A stretch of DNA of 64,000 bases from contig NZ_CP022957.1 in assembly GCF_002269385.1 (NCBI RefSeq), positions 4,269,001 to 4,333,000 of the forward strand. Reading direction: 5' to 3'. The position numbers were made by a program, and so were the translations under genes. This DNA is from Maribacter cobaltidurans (GTDB taxonomy: Bacteria; Bacteroidota; Bacteroidia; Flavobacteriales; Flavobacteriaceae). The number at the start of each line of letters is the position of its first letter. Positions within the stretch are counted from its first letter, which is position 1. A model generated the notes under the pieces. It did not search any database. It was not told where the DNA came from and saw nothing but the letters and a program-made list of their open reading frames with translations. Shown one piece after another: positions 50,900 to 60,784 of this stretch.

Positions 50900-51748
50900 A
50901 TGTCGAATTATCCCGATAAAGTTTATTTGAACGGAGAAATTCTACCCTCTGCAAAAGCCCAAGTTTCGGTCTTTGACAGAGGGTTTATTTTTGGCGATGG
51001 CATCTATGAGGCCATGGCCCAAATAAATGGTGTCTTTTTCTATGAAGAGGCGCATTTGAGTCGGCTCGCGGAGGGACTTGCTAAAATTGGAATTCGGTAT
51101 GACGTCAGTCGGATTCCAAAGGAAATCAATCACCTTTTAAAGGCTTCCGACTTAATGGGTAAGGATTGTTTCCTATATATCCAAATTACGCGCGGGGTAG
51201 CTCCCCGACAACATTCCTTCCCAAAGGACATTCAACCTACGGTTTTCATGTATGCCTTGCCTAAGGTACTACCGGATATTAATACCACACATGCCAAGGT
51301 AATTACCCGTGAGGATTTCAGGTGGTCTCGATGCGATATTAAAATGACCTCCCTTTTGGGCAACGTTATGCTCAATGAAGAAGCAATGCAGCATGAGTGT
51401 TATGAAACGGTGCTATTTCGGAACGGCGTGGTTACGGAAGCGTCGCATTGTAACGTTTTTTTTGTGAAGGATAATGTGGTCTATACACATCCCGCGAACG
51501 AGTTCATTCTAAACGGCATTACGAGATTGGTGGCAATTCAACTTTGTGGGGAACTGGGCTTGGAACTAAAGGAAGAGGCGATATCGGAGCATGAAATTTA
51601 CAATATGGACGAGGCCTTTCTCACAGGTACCAGCACCCAAATTGCCTCCATAAAGCAGATCAATGATCATTTTTATTATTCCGATTATACTGTGGGTCCC
51701 GTTACCAAAAAGTTACAGGAAGCTTTTCATCACTTAAAAGGGAATTGA
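50900..51748 (+). CDS. D-amino acid aminotransferase (class IV)
   Basis: 282 residues, fold type IV PLP enzyme. The opening VSVFDRGFIFGDGIYEA, RGVAPRQHSFP (~98, characteristic of D-alanine aminotransferase), the Lys-bearing DIKMTSLLGNVM (~148) and TEASHCNVFFV (~178) are all present. It interconverts D-amino acids and 2-oxo acids, giving D-Glu or D-Ala for peptidoglycan. The RGVAPR motif favours Dat over IlvE or aminodeoxychorismate lyase. Starts 4 nt after the dehydrogenase stop. Confidence 0.88.
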   Translation: MSNYPDKVYLNGEILPSAKAQVSVFDRGFIFGDGIYEAMAQINGVFFYEEAHLSRLAEGLAKIGIRYDVSRIPKEINHLLKASDLMGKDCFLYIQITRGVAPRQHSFPKDIQPTVFMYALPKVLPDINTTHAKVITREDFRWSRCDIKMTSLLGNVMLNEEAMQHECYETVLFRNGVVTEASHCNVFFVKDNVVYTHPANEFILNGITRLVAIQLCGELGLELKEEAISEHEIYNMDEAFLTGTSTQIASIKQINDHFYYSDYTVGPVTKKLQEAFHHLKGN

Positions 51749-51782
51749 ATAAAATCCTTCAACAAACGTCCTCCTAAATGGT

Positions 51783-51813
51783 TTTGTAAATTGGCGGGAA
51801 TCCACTACTTTAA
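51783..51813 (+). promoter_or_regulatory. Promoter candidate for the secreted esterase gene
   Basis: TTTG at 51783-51786 and TACTTTAA at 51806-51813 are separated by exactly 19 nt, the preferred distance; the -7 box has two mismatches at its end. The predicted start leaves a leader of about 15 nt. Confidence 0.5.
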
Positions 51814-51833
51814 AGGATTAAACCAGCTTAATT

Positions 51834-53117
51834 ATGAAACGACTTTACTTTATTCTCTTTGCCCTGCTAACTATTCCCTTTTTATCCATTTCTGCACAAA
51901 GCACTATGGATGGCACCTATACCGTGGTTATAGACGCCTATGATTGGGGCCCTGGTGTCAATAAGGTTATTGTACCAAAACCGAACACTGAAGATAGGCT
52001 GAGCCATAACGATTTTGAGGTGAAGGTCGTACGAAGTAAGGAAAATGTAGAAATGCGGCCTGGAGAGGCCGAAGGTGAAAGAAAGGTACTCTATGCCTAT
52101 GCATCAAATGCAGATGGTGACCGCGATGAAAATGGATCATTTACTACCCTAGTGTTATTGGTGGCGCCCAATGATGCACTAAGTTCACCTATTAAATACT
52201 ATCGCAGTAGCAATGGTAGGGCCAGCAACCAATGGATAGACTATGAATTAACCGTTACCTATGTGCCTTCGGGAACTACATGGAACAAGGAAGGGCGAAG
52301 AATCGTCCCCGATTTGGATATTTTTGATTTAAACGGAAGCTTCAGCCATAACAACATAGATTTAACCTATGGAAGCTTTACGCCGGAAGGAGATGGAAGG
52401 GTTCCATTGATCATTTGGCTACATGGTGGTGGCGAGGGAGGTACCGACCCCAGTATTCCACTAATTGCAAATAAAGCGACCAACTATGCCTCTGAAGAAA
52501 TTCAGGAGATTTTCAAGGGAGCATACGTATTGGCCCCACAGGCCCCAACCTTTTGGATGCAAAGTGCATCCGGGGAATATACGCGGGGAGACACTAATGA
52601 CATCTATAATGAAGCCTTGATGGCACTAATCAAGGATTTTGTAAAAAACAATCCGAAAATAGATTCTGATAGAATCTATATTGGAGGGTGTTCCAATGGA
52701 GGATACATGAGCCTAAAACTTCTATTGAACCATCCTGATTATTTTGCCGCCGGATATATTAGTGCTCTGGCCTATCACAATGAATATATATCCGATGAAC
52801 AGTTGAACAGCATCAAAAATATTCCGATATGGTTTGTACATTCTAAGGATGACACTACCACGATTCCCGAAGAAACGGTAATTCCGTTATACGAAAGACT
52901 GATTGCAGTAGGAGCCCCCAACGTGCATCTTTCTCTTTACGACCATGTCATTGACTTGAATGGGATGTATGGAGGAGAGGATTATCATTTCCCGGGACAT
53001 TGGTCATGGATTTATTCCCATGATAATGATGCCGATTTTAATTTTGATGGAAGCTCAGTCCTAATTGACGAGAGACCGGTCACCATTATGGAGTGGTTGT
53101 CCCAACAAACCAAATAG
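51834..53117 (+). CDS. Secreted alpha/beta-hydrolase (PHB-depolymerase/esterase type)
   Basis: 427 residues with a signal peptide (1-21, ending SISAQ). An N-terminal beta domain (~22-165) with TYTVVIDAYDWGPG precedes the hydrolase: LIIWLHGGGEGG (oxyanion hole), IYIGGCSNGGYMSL (~285, nucleophile Ser in G-x-S-x-G), WFVHSKDDTTT (Asp) and FPGHWSW (His). The layout resembles feruloyl/acetyl esterases and peptidase-like EstA enzymes. Substrate is probably an extracellular ester or acylated polysaccharide (inference). Confidence 0.85.
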   Translation: MKRLYFILFALLTIPFLSISAQSTMDGTYTVVIDAYDWGPGVNKVIVPKPNTEDRLSHNDFEVKVVRSKENVEMRPGEAEGERKVLYAYASNADGDRDENGSFTTLVLLVAPNDALSSPIKYYRSSNGRASNQWIDYELTVTYVPSGTTWNKEGRRIVPDLDIFDLNGSFSHNNIDLTYGSFTPEGDGRVPLIIWLHGGGEGGTDPSIPLIANKATNYASEEIQEIFKGAYVLAPQAPTFWMQSASGEYTRGDTNDIYNEALMALIKDFVKNNPKIDSDRIYIGGCSNGGYMSLKLLLNHPDYFAAGYISALAYHNEYISDEQLNSIKNIPIWFVHSKDDTTTIPEETVIPLYERLIAVGAPNVHLSLYDHVIDLNGMYGGEDYHFPGHWSWIYSHDNDADFNFDGSSVLIDERPVTIMEWLSQQTK

Positions 53118-53266
53118 GAAAATCCTCAAAAATGGAAGGGTTTGCCCTTTCCTTTTCACAACATTTGGCTTTGATTTGCGATTTTGGGAAAAATACCATG
53201 TAGAGAATGCTCAAACAGTTCGTATTCCTTAACTTTAGGGAAAACCGACTAACTTATTTTTAATTT

Positions 53267-56260
53267 ATGAAAGGGCATTCACTTTTTACCATTTTTCTAT
53301 TTTTTGGATTTTCAATTTTCGCGCAGGAGTTCGACGCATTTCAGTACCGTACCATAGGTCCCAATAGGGGAGGAAGGGTAACCACTGTCACTGGGACGCC
53401 CATGCTTCCGGGTACTTTTTATCTAGGTGCTTCCGGGGCTGGGGTCTGGAAAACAGATGATTACGGCACTACTTGGAACAATGTATCGGATGGATACTTT
53501 AAAACACCCTCGATTGGTGCCATAGAGGTGGCCTCGAATGACCCCAACATTGTGTATGTCGGAACAGGTTCCGATGGTTTACGAAGCAATATCATCAGTG
53601 GAAAAGGTGTCTACAAATCTGTTGACGCAGGAAAAACTTGGACCCATATTGGGTTGGAAAATGCAGGACAAATCGGGGCGGTTGAAATAGACCCCACCAA
53701 CAGCAACATTGTATGGGTAGCAGCTATCGGTAATGCCTTTAAGCCCAACGAAGAACGTGGCATCTTTAAAACTACGGATGGTGGAAACACTTGGAAAAAA
53801 GTACTTTTTATTTCCAACGAAACAGGTTTTACCGATTTAGAGCTTTTACCCGGAAACCCCAATGTGGTATATGCAGCCGCATGGAAGGCGCAAAGAACAC
53901 CTTGGACAATTATTTCAGGTGGAGAAAATAAAGAAGGGGGTATCTACAAATCCGTCAACGGTGGTAAGGATTGGGTCAGATTGGAAGACGGGTTGCCAAA
54001 AGGCCTCATCGGAAAAATAGACTTGGCCGTTTCCCCTACGGACTCCAGTATTCTCTATGCGGTTATTGAAGCACCGGGAAAGGAAGGTGGCGTCTATAAA
54101 TCGGTAGACCAGGGAAAAACCTTCACCCAAACTTCTAGCAATGAAGGCTTGGTTAATAGGCCCTTTTACTATACCAATATAGAATTGGATCCCACCAACC
54201 CGGATATTGTTTATTCCAACGCAAACCCCTTGTTGAAATCAACGGATGGTGGTAAGACATGGAAACGTATGAGTGTTCCCCATGGGGACAATCATGATAT
54301 TTGGTTAAATCCCAATAATCCTGATCTATTGATTCAATGTAATGACGGAGGGGCTAACGTTTCCCACAATGGGGGCAAAACATGGTCAACACAGTTTAAT
54401 CAACCTACGGCAGAAATCTATCAAGTGGCCGTAGACGACCAATATCCCTATTGGGTCTATGGGGCGCAGCAGGATAACACTACCATAGCTATTCCAAGTT
54501 CGGCACCGACAGCCAGTGGTCCACAGGGTACTCAAATCATGATGGATGTGGGCGGCTGTGAAACCGGTCCTGCCATCCCAAAACCTGGTGACCCTAATGT
54601 GGTGTATAACAACTGTAAAGGTCGGTTTAGCGTATTTAACAAGATTACGGGAACGGATAGGGAGTATTCCATTGGGGCCTCCAATATTTACGGACATAAT
54701 CCGAAAGACTTAAAATACAGGTTTCAACGGGTAGCGCCCATTCACGTCTCTCCCCATGACCCGGACGTAGTCTATATGGGTTCCCAGTACCTACATAAAA
54801 CAAGGAATAACGGTCAAATTTGGCAAACCATTTCCCCAGACTTAACGGCCAACGAAGATGATAAGCAAGTGATTTCGGGAAGTCCCATTACCCGTGATAT
54901 TACGGGGGAAGAGTATTATAGCACACTCTATTCCATAAGGGAATCAAAAATCAAACCCGGCCTTATTTGGACGGGATCCAATGACGGTGTTATTTCTGTT
55001 ACCCAAGATGGCGGACAGACATGGGCGAATGTCACCCCGAAAAAATTACCTAAAGGAGGTAGAGTGGAATCCGTAGAGCCTTCACAATTTGACCCGGCCA
55101 AAGCGTATATTACGGTAGACCGACATCTATTGGGTGATACTACGCCATACATATATAAAACCGATGATTACGGTAAAAATTGGACCTTGATCAGTACGGA
55201 AAGTAATGGAATACCATCGGACTATACCGCAAGGGTTCTCAGGGAGGATCCAAAAACGGAAGGATTACTGTATGCTGGAACCGAATTTGGCATGTTCATT
55301 TCCTTCAACGACGGCGAAACTTGGAAGAAGTTTCAGCAAAACTTACCCGTGACCCCAATAACGGATATTATCCTTAATCGGGGCGATTTGGTTTTAAGTA
55401 CAATGGGACGTGGATTCTGGATTTTGGACGATATAAGTGCCCTAAGGGATTCAAAAATAACCGCTTTAGCCGATGAGCCAGTACTATTCAAACCCGAAGA
55501 CACCTATAGGTATAGAACGCCTTGGCGCTCTGGGGATTTTCCAAATTATCCTTCAACCAGCGCGAGCATCGATTATTATTTGCCCAAGGAATTAAAAAGT
55601 GGTGTTTCATTGGAGATATTGAATGCCGATGGGAAATCGGTTGCCAAGATAGTTAGCGATTCCACACAATTAAAATCGACCAAAGAACAGGTGGAAGACA
55701 TGGGGCTCAGTATGGTATTTGAGTATTTGGATACCAAGTTGGAAACGAAAAAGGGCATCAACCGTTTTGAGTGGGACTTGCGGGAAAAAGGCGCTTGGAG
55801 CAGCAACAAGAGCCGTAGCTACAAAAACGGTCCTATGGTTCCCCCAGGATCTTATACGGCTAAATTGACCGTTGATGGGAAAACCTTGGAACAGCCTTTT
55901 CAAATTCTGATGGACCCAAGGTTAGAACAGGAGGGCGTTTCTCTAGAAACCATCAAAGAACAATTGGCACTTCAAAATAAGGTCAATCAGCTTTTATCCG
56001 AGGCGAGAAAATTTCAGTCGGACTTGGAGAAGAAAATAAAGGAAACCAAGAACAAGGAAGAAAAAGAAAAGCTTGAAAGTGTGCTGAAGACAATCAAAAA
56101 TGAAGAAGGGGCCTATCCGCAGCAAATGATGGTTGCGCAAATTTCCTACCTCTCCAATATCATCGGCGGTTCCGATAAGAAACCCGGTAACGAAGAAATC
56201 GAGCGATTTAAGGAATTACAGGAGCAATTCAATCAGACCAAACGCCAAGTCGATCTGTAA
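53267..56260 (+). CDS. Secreted BNR/Asp-box (VPS10-like) propeller protein
   Basis: 997 residues, signal peptide 1-19 (ending IFAQ). At least eight Asp-box motifs (S/T-x-D-x-G-x-T-W/F: SVDAGKTW, TTDGGNTW, SVNGGKDW, SVDQGKTF, STDGGKTW, TQDGGQTW, TDDYGKNW, FNDGETW) make one or two beta propellers over ~25-700. The C-terminus has a beta domain (FEWDLREKGAW) and a charged coiled coil (~895-950). Often annotated as glycosyl hydrolase, but sialidase Arg and Tyr residues were not identified, so catalysis is uncertain. No T9SS sorting domain. The class V aminotransferase follows 31 nt later. Confidence 0.85.
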   Translation: MKGHSLFTIFLFFGFSIFAQEFDAFQYRTIGPNRGGRVTTVTGTPMLPGTFYLGASGAGVWKTDDYGTTWNNVSDGYFKTPSIGAIEVASNDPNIVYVGTGSDGLRSNIISGKGVYKSVDAGKTWTHIGLENAGQIGAVEIDPTNSNIVWVAAIGNAFKPNEERGIFKTTDGGNTWKKVLFISNETGFTDLELLPGNPNVVYAAAWKAQRTPWTIISGGENKEGGIYKSVNGGKDWVRLEDGLPKGLIGKIDLAVSPTDSSILYAVIEAPGKEGGVYKSVDQGKTFTQTSSNEGLVNRPFYYTNIELDPTNPDIVYSNANPLLKSTDGGKTWKRMSVPHGDNHDIWLNPNNPDLLIQCNDGGANVSHNGGKTWSTQFNQPTAEIYQVAVDDQYPYWVYGAQQDNTTIAIPSSAPTASGPQGTQIMMDVGGCETGPAIPKPGDPNVVYNNCKGRFSVFNKITGTDREYSIGASNIYGHNPKDLKYRFQRVAPIHVSPHDPDVVYMGSQYLHKTRNNGQIWQTISPDLTANEDDKQVISGSPITRDITGEEYYSTLYSIRESKIKPGLIWTGSNDGVISVTQDGGQTWANVTPKKLPKGGRVESVEPSQFDPAKAYITVDRHLLGDTTPYIYKTDDYGKNWTLISTESNGIPSDYTARVLREDPKTEGLLYAGTEFGMFISFNDGETWKKFQQNLPVTPITDIILNRGDLVLSTMGRGFWILDDISALRDSKITALADEPVLFKPEDTYRYRTPWRSGDFPNYPSTSASIDYYLPKELKSGVSLEILNADGKSVAKIVSDSTQLKSTKEQVEDMGLSMVFEYLDTKLETKKGINRFEWDLREKGAWSSNKSRSYKNGPMVPPGSYTAKLTVDGKTLEQPFQILMDPRLEQEGVSLETIKEQLALQNKVNQLLSEARKFQSDLEKKIKETKNKEEKEKLESVLKTIKNEEGAYPQQMMVAQISYLSNIIGGSDKKPGNEEIERFKELQEQFNQTKRQVDL

Positions 56261-56291
56261 TTAAATACCAAAACTAACCAACCAAAGTACT

Positions 56292-57566
56292 ATGTCGCAT
56301 CGAAGAAAATTTCTCAAGCAAGGGGCTATGGCCGTACTATCGGCTCCTTTATTATCCTTTGATTCACAAAAAGAATGGTCTCTTGAACCCCTTAGAACGG
56401 ACATTTATGATGAGGCATATTGGAAATCCATTCGAAAACAATTTCCACTAAAAGAAGGGCAAACCTATTTCAACAATGGTACCATGGGGCCAACGCCAGG
56501 ATACGTTTTGGATAAAATGATGCATCACATGCTTCATTATAACGTTGAGGCCGCCACGATAGATTACAAGAACAATACCGGACCAGAGCTTCTAACCGGT
56601 TATTTTCCCTATGAGGAATTAAGAACAAAACTGTCCAAGATTATCCATTGTGATTTCAAGGAAATATCCCTGACACAAAATGCAACCTTTGGCATGAACT
56701 ACGTGGGTATGGGGTTAGACCTTAAAAAAGGGGATGAACTTTTAAATACCAATCAGGAACACGGAGGCGGTTTCGGAGCGTGGCAATTATTGGCAAAGCG
56801 TAAGGGATGTGTCTACAAACAAGCCACCTTGCCCGAACCTGCTAACGACGCGCAAGAAGTGGTGGAAGCTATTTTTAAGGAGGTCACCCCTAAAACCAAG
56901 GTGATTGCCATTCCCCATATCGTTTCGGGTTATGGAACCGTACTTCCAGTTAAGGAAATTTGTCAGGAGGCTAAAAAAAGAGGGATTTTTACGGTCTTGG
57001 ATGGGGCCCAATGTGTTGGCCATATTCCTGTGGATGTAAAGGACATTGGCTGCGACGCCTATTATTCCAGTTTGCATAAATGGCTTCTGGCACCTGCAGG
57101 GAGTGGGCTGTTATACATAAACAAGGAGGTGGCAGGAGATATTTGGTCCACCATTGCCAGTTATAATTGGGACAATCAAGAGGACCATGGTTTCCGATTG
57201 ATGCAAAACGGAACGGGTAATGCCGGACTTTTGGCCGGTTATGATGCTGCGGTCGATTTCTTCAATACCATAGGTGCCGAAAATTGGTTGGGGCGTATCA
57301 AGGAATTGGGCATGTACTTGCGTGACGGATTAAAACAAATGTCCCATGTAACCATATATTCTTCGACAAACGAAGAAATGGCTGCAGGTATCACTACCTA
57401 CGGAATTGCGGGCATTTCAGGGCCGGATTTACAAAAGACCATGTGGGAACGGGAACGGTTACAACCTAGGTCGGTCGGTGAAAAAATGATTCGCCATTCC
57501 GTCCATATCTATAATTCAAAAGAAGAAATTGATAGAGCACTCCAAGTAGTGGAAAGTTTAGGGTAG
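56292..57566 (+). CDS. Tat-exported class V aminotransferase (isopenicillin-N epimerase-like)
   Basis: 424 residues. The N-terminus HRRKFLKQGAMAVLSAPLLS is a twin-arginine signal, so the PLP enzyme should fold in the cytoplasm and act in the periplasm. Class V motifs: FNNGTMGPTP, TQNATFGMNYV, TNQEHGGGFGAW, VLDGAQCVGHIPVD (Asp binding the PLP nitrogen) and YYSSLHKWLLAPAGSG (Lys in SLHKW as the PLP lysine, ~262). Related proteins include cysteine desulfurases and isopenicillin N epimerase; the reaction is unknown. Likely cotranscribed with the BNR protein. Confidence 0.87.
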   Translation: MSHRRKFLKQGAMAVLSAPLLSFDSQKEWSLEPLRTDIYDEAYWKSIRKQFPLKEGQTYFNNGTMGPTPGYVLDKMMHHMLHYNVEAATIDYKNNTGPELLTGYFPYEELRTKLSKIIHCDFKEISLTQNATFGMNYVGMGLDLKKGDELLNTNQEHGGGFGAWQLLAKRKGCVYKQATLPEPANDAQEVVEAIFKEVTPKTKVIAIPHIVSGYGTVLPVKEICQEAKKRGIFTVLDGAQCVGHIPVDVKDIGCDAYYSSLHKWLLAPAGSGLLYINKEVAGDIWSTIASYNWDNQEDHGFRLMQNGTGNAGLLAGYDAAVDFFNTIGAENWLGRIKELGMYLRDGLKQMSHVTIYSSTNEEMAAGITTYGIAGISGPDLQKTMWERERLQPRSVGEKMIRHSVHIYNSKEEIDRALQVVESLG

Positions 57567-57594
57567 TGGATTAGGAGTTATGGTATCAAACAGA

Positions 57595-58455
57595 TTAAAA
57601 TAGCTTCTGTATTCCTTTCACTACCAGAAAAACAACAAACCCAACAACTAGGCCGATAGTAAATTCCACAAGTATTGAAGGAATCCCAGGAAGTATATCG
57701 TGAAGAAAAGGAACGTTATGCACAAAAATTCCACCGGAAACCAATAAAAGGGCAATCGTTCCAATAACCGCAAGGGACTTGATGACTACAGGTAGGGCGT
57801 TTACAAAAAACCGACCTACTTTATCGGAAAAACTATTGTCCTGCTCGTTCAAATTGATAAGACGTACTCCAAACTCATCCATACGTACGATCAAGGCTAC
57901 GATTCCGTAAACCCCCACAGTAGCTAAAAGAGCAACAACGGAAACTACAATGATTTGTGTAGTTAAAGGCTCATTGATGACCGTTCCCAAGGCGATGATC
58001 ACAATCTCTACGGACAAAATAAAATCAGTTAGAATGGCGGATTTTATCTTTTCTTTTTCCAGTTCCAGTACATCCTTTTTACTTGGTGCTTCCTCTTTTA
58101 GGGTGGGAGCATCATGTTTATGGGGGAAAAAGAATTCATATATTTTTTCAGCACCTTCATAGGCCAAATAAAGTCCCCCAAGAATCAGGATTATTGTAAC
58201 GGCTATCGGTAAAAAGGCACTTAATAAAAAGGCGACAGGTAAAATGATAAGCTTATTCAAAAGGGACCCTTTGGTAATGGCCCAAAGCACGGGTATCTCC
58301 CGTTTTGAAACAAAACCGGAAGCCTTTTTCGCATTTACGGCCAAATCGTCCCCCAAAATCCCTGCAGTTTTCTTGGTCGCTATTTTACTCATAGATGCTA
58401 CGTCATCCAATAAGGTAGCTACGTCATCCAATACTGCAAAAAATCCTGAAGCCAT
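57595..58455 (-). CDS. DUF808 (YedI-like) membrane protein
   Basis: 286 residues with about six or seven membrane helices. The diagnostic N-terminus MASGFFAVLDDVATLLDDVA and GILGDDLAVNA matches DUF808, and the loop FFPHKHDAPT is His-rich. Function unknown for the family, though a transport role is often assumed. Convergent with the aminotransferase (28-nt gap) and transcribed alone. Confidence 0.92.
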   Translation of the reverse strand: MASGFFAVLDDVATLLDDVASMSKIATKKTAGILGDDLAVNAKKASGFVSKREIPVLWAITKGSLLNKLIILPVAFLLSAFLPIAVTIILILGGLYLAYEGAEKIYEFFFPHKHDAPTLKEEAPSKKDVLELEKEKIKSAILTDFILSVEIVIIALGTVINEPLTTQIIVVSVVALLATVGVYGIVALIVRMDEFGVRLINLNEQDNSFSDKVGRFFVNALPVVIKSLAVIGTIALLLVSGGIFVHNVPFLHDILPGIPSILVEFTIGLVVGFVVFLVVKGIQKLF

Positions 58456-58583
58456 ACATTAATTTTTGGGCAAAAATAGACGATGGATGTGAATTAAAGG
58501 AACGCAATAGACCAAAAAATGTACGTTAGTCCTTTTTTATAGAAAAGTTGCAGGATAATTAGTAAGTATGCCTGTTCAATTGA

Positions 58584-60458
58584 TTAATTTTTTTGTACCC
58601 TATAGGTAATACGCCTATTGGTAACTATAGTGTTTACCCGAATTTGTAGGCTGGCTGTGGCACTTGTGGTTTGTGCGCATGAATAGGCGATATTGGTCAA
58701 GACAACTCGGTACTGTTCCCCATTTTCCGAAGGAGTGGGATTATTGATGTTGAGAGTTGCGGTATTGGCTCCGCTGAACATGGCATTATCGGTAATATTT
58801 GCCCAAGAACCTCCTACGAACCTTTGCCATTGATAAAGGTTGGCATTTGTGGCCGTAACCGATAAACTACCGTTACAACCGGGGCATATAATGGTATTTA
58901 CAGGTTGTGTATTTATGCTGGGTGGTGCTCCGGCCTGTCTATAATCAAAGACGGAATCCAAATCGCCCTCGGCTGGAATGGTATAACCGTCCGTTCCAGA
59001 AGTTACCACGCCATTGCCATCCGTAGCAACAGGATTAGGACCTAAAAACCCATCCGCATTGTTATCCGTAAATCCGGCTTCCAAAACATCGTTACAACCA
59101 TCATTATCGGAATCCAATTCTATGCTGTCCAATATGCCATCACCATCACTATCGGTATAGGCATAATTGATGCTTCCTCCGTTGGGGTCGGTCTGAACCA
59201 AATTGGGAACCCCGTCAGTACCAACGGCCCCATTAATCGCTCCGTTTGTGATTGCCTGTCCGTGCCCTGCTTCGACGGCGTCGTAGATACCGTCATTATC
59301 ACTATCCAAATCAAATCGGTTAAAAATACCGTCGCCATCCGTATCGCATTCTCCACTAAACCTGATCTGACCGTTCATATTGGTAGGTCCTGTCACAAAC
59401 TGGCCAATTGTAATCGTATTCGTTCCAGAAGGATTCCAAGGAACTGTTTCAGGAGGTGTGTCCAATATTAAGGGCTCTAAGGTACCACCAGAGGATTGTG
59501 CCCCAAATAGTTTTAAATGACCATCGGCATCCACGATGACCCGTAGCACGGGATTGGCCAGAGTTCCTGTTAAAGACCAAAGCTGAGGAAGGCCTCCTTC
59601 ACCATAGGTGAATCCCGTATTGAACCGGGCAAAATTACCGGGTGCCCCGGGTTGGAATTGAAACTCGGCAGCAATATTAGTTCCGTTGACGGTTAGATTA
59701 AATGAATTGTCAATCGAGATAAAATCAATATACATAACTCCCCGTCCGGAGGTTGAGGTATTCGTAACCGAAGTTCCGCCATTGGCATTGAAGTTTTGTG
59801 TTGTAGTGGCCACAAATGTGCATTCATCCCAATCCAAAATTCCGTCGTTGTCATTATCCAGATCTGCCACATCCTCAATGCCGTCACCGTCCGTATCTAC
59901 TGGTGTCACAGCGCTAATAAGAACATTGTCTATACTGGCATTGTGATTGGAATCCCAATTAGCATTTGATTTTGCAAAACGTATAACGGTATTGGCCGAA
60001 ATATAGGCCGATATATCCTGGGTAAATGTACCATTGCCCGAAAGCGTTCCAATCTGGGTGTACGGGGCACCTCCCGTACTCGAAATATAAACACCGAGTC
60101 GTCTAGTTCCTCCCAAATTATTGGTAGTGTAATCAAAGCTCAGTGTTGCCGAAGTAGCTCCTGTAAGATTGGCCGTTCTCCGAATATCTTCGGTCCATAA
60201 ATAATACATATAGAGTTGTTGGCTTTGTATACGTATATATTGTGAAGTAGGGCCTAGGTTACTGTCGTCTGATTCAATCCAATCGGTTGCCCAATAGGTA
60301 TTACCATCTTGCCTATCATAATCTGAAGTGTCGAAATTATCTGCAAAGGTCATCTGGGCCATTAGATGACTTATAAACAATAGGAAGCATCCAAAGGACA
60401 AAGTAAGTCTTCGGACAATTTGGTTGCTATGTTTGTTTTTAAAAATGACTTTCCGCAC
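58584..60458 (-). CDS. Secreted protein with TSP3 calcium-binding repeats and Ig-like domain
   Basis: 624 residues from a GTG start (complement of 60456-60458); no ATG lies before the signal peptide (RLTLSFGCFLLFISHLMAQ). A jelly-roll beta domain (~35-190) is followed by several thrombospondin type 3 stretches (DTDGDGIEDVADLDNDNDG, and DTDGDGIFNRFDLDSDNDG, DSDGDGILDSIELDSDNDG) that bind calcium, a second beta domain between them, and a C-terminal Ig-like domain (YQWQRFVGGSWANITDN). Proteins of this type usually end in a T9SS sorting domain; here the protein stops at NRRITYRVQKN without one. It may be shortened or exported differently. Confidence 0.82.
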   Translation of the reverse strand: MRKVIFKNKHSNQIVRRLTLSFGCFLLFISHLMAQMTFADNFDTSDYDRQDGNTYWATDWIESDDSNLGPTSQYIRIQSQQLYMYYLWTEDIRRTANLTGATSATLSFDYTTNNLGGTRRLGVYISSTGGAPYTQIGTLSGNGTFTQDISAYISANTVIRFAKSNANWDSNHNASIDNVLISAVTPVDTDGDGIEDVADLDNDNDGILDWDECTFVATTTQNFNANGGTSVTNTSTSGRGVMYIDFISIDNSFNLTVNGTNIAAEFQFQPGAPGNFARFNTGFTYGEGGLPQLWSLTGTLANPVLRVIVDADGHLKLFGAQSSGGTLEPLILDTPPETVPWNPSGTNTITIGQFVTGPTNMNGQIRFSGECDTDGDGIFNRFDLDSDNDGIYDAVEAGHGQAITNGAINGAVGTDGVPNLVQTDPNGGSINYAYTDSDGDGILDSIELDSDNDGCNDVLEAGFTDNNADGFLGPNPVATDGNGVVTSGTDGYTIPAEGDLDSVFDYRQAGAPPSINTQPVNTIICPGCNGSLSVTATNANLYQWQRFVGGSWANITDNAMFSGANTATLNINNPTPSENGEQYRVVLTNIAYSCAQTTSATASLQIRVNTIVTNRRITYRVQKN

Positions 60459-60784
60459 GCATATACTTTCTACCCTGAAATTCCTAAATGTTAAAGGAAC
60501 AGCAAAAATATTGTTGGTAAGTACATCAAAAGGACAGTGAGTAGTGCCATAACTGTGGTTTACTTTTTCAAAGATTTCGTAGAGTCATTAAAATAGGAGG
60601 AATTCATGAGTGGATATGCGGTATTCAGTAGTATTGTCTACAAGTGTTCATCTCAAAATTTTTATACGGGCCCATAACATAATTTTAGTTACTTTAGAAG
60701 CCTTTTGTGTTTGGCGCACCTTTTAATCCGGTACAAAGTGTCTGAACGTAAGAGAGTAATTTTAATGACCAAATGACCGCTTAA
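60459..60784. other. Intergenic region without a convincing gene
   Basis: 326 nt between two divergent genes. It holds a strong AGGAGG site (60595-60600) 5 nt before a 23-codon frame (60606-60677) that has no other support, plus AT-rich sequence expected for the two promoters. No RNA gene or repeat seen. Confidence 0.5.

Noticed and set aside
53267..56260. Asp-box protein considered as a sialidase
   Set aside because: Asp boxes are present, but the sialidase Arg triad and Tyr/Glu pair were not found; the propeller is more like VPS10/sortilin-type or photosystem-assembly-type folds.
60606..60677. 23-codon frame with a perfect AGGAGG site 5 nt upstream
   Set aside because: Strong Shine-Dalgarno sites are little used in this phylum, the peptide has no recognisable feature, and one hexamer match is expected by chance in a genome.
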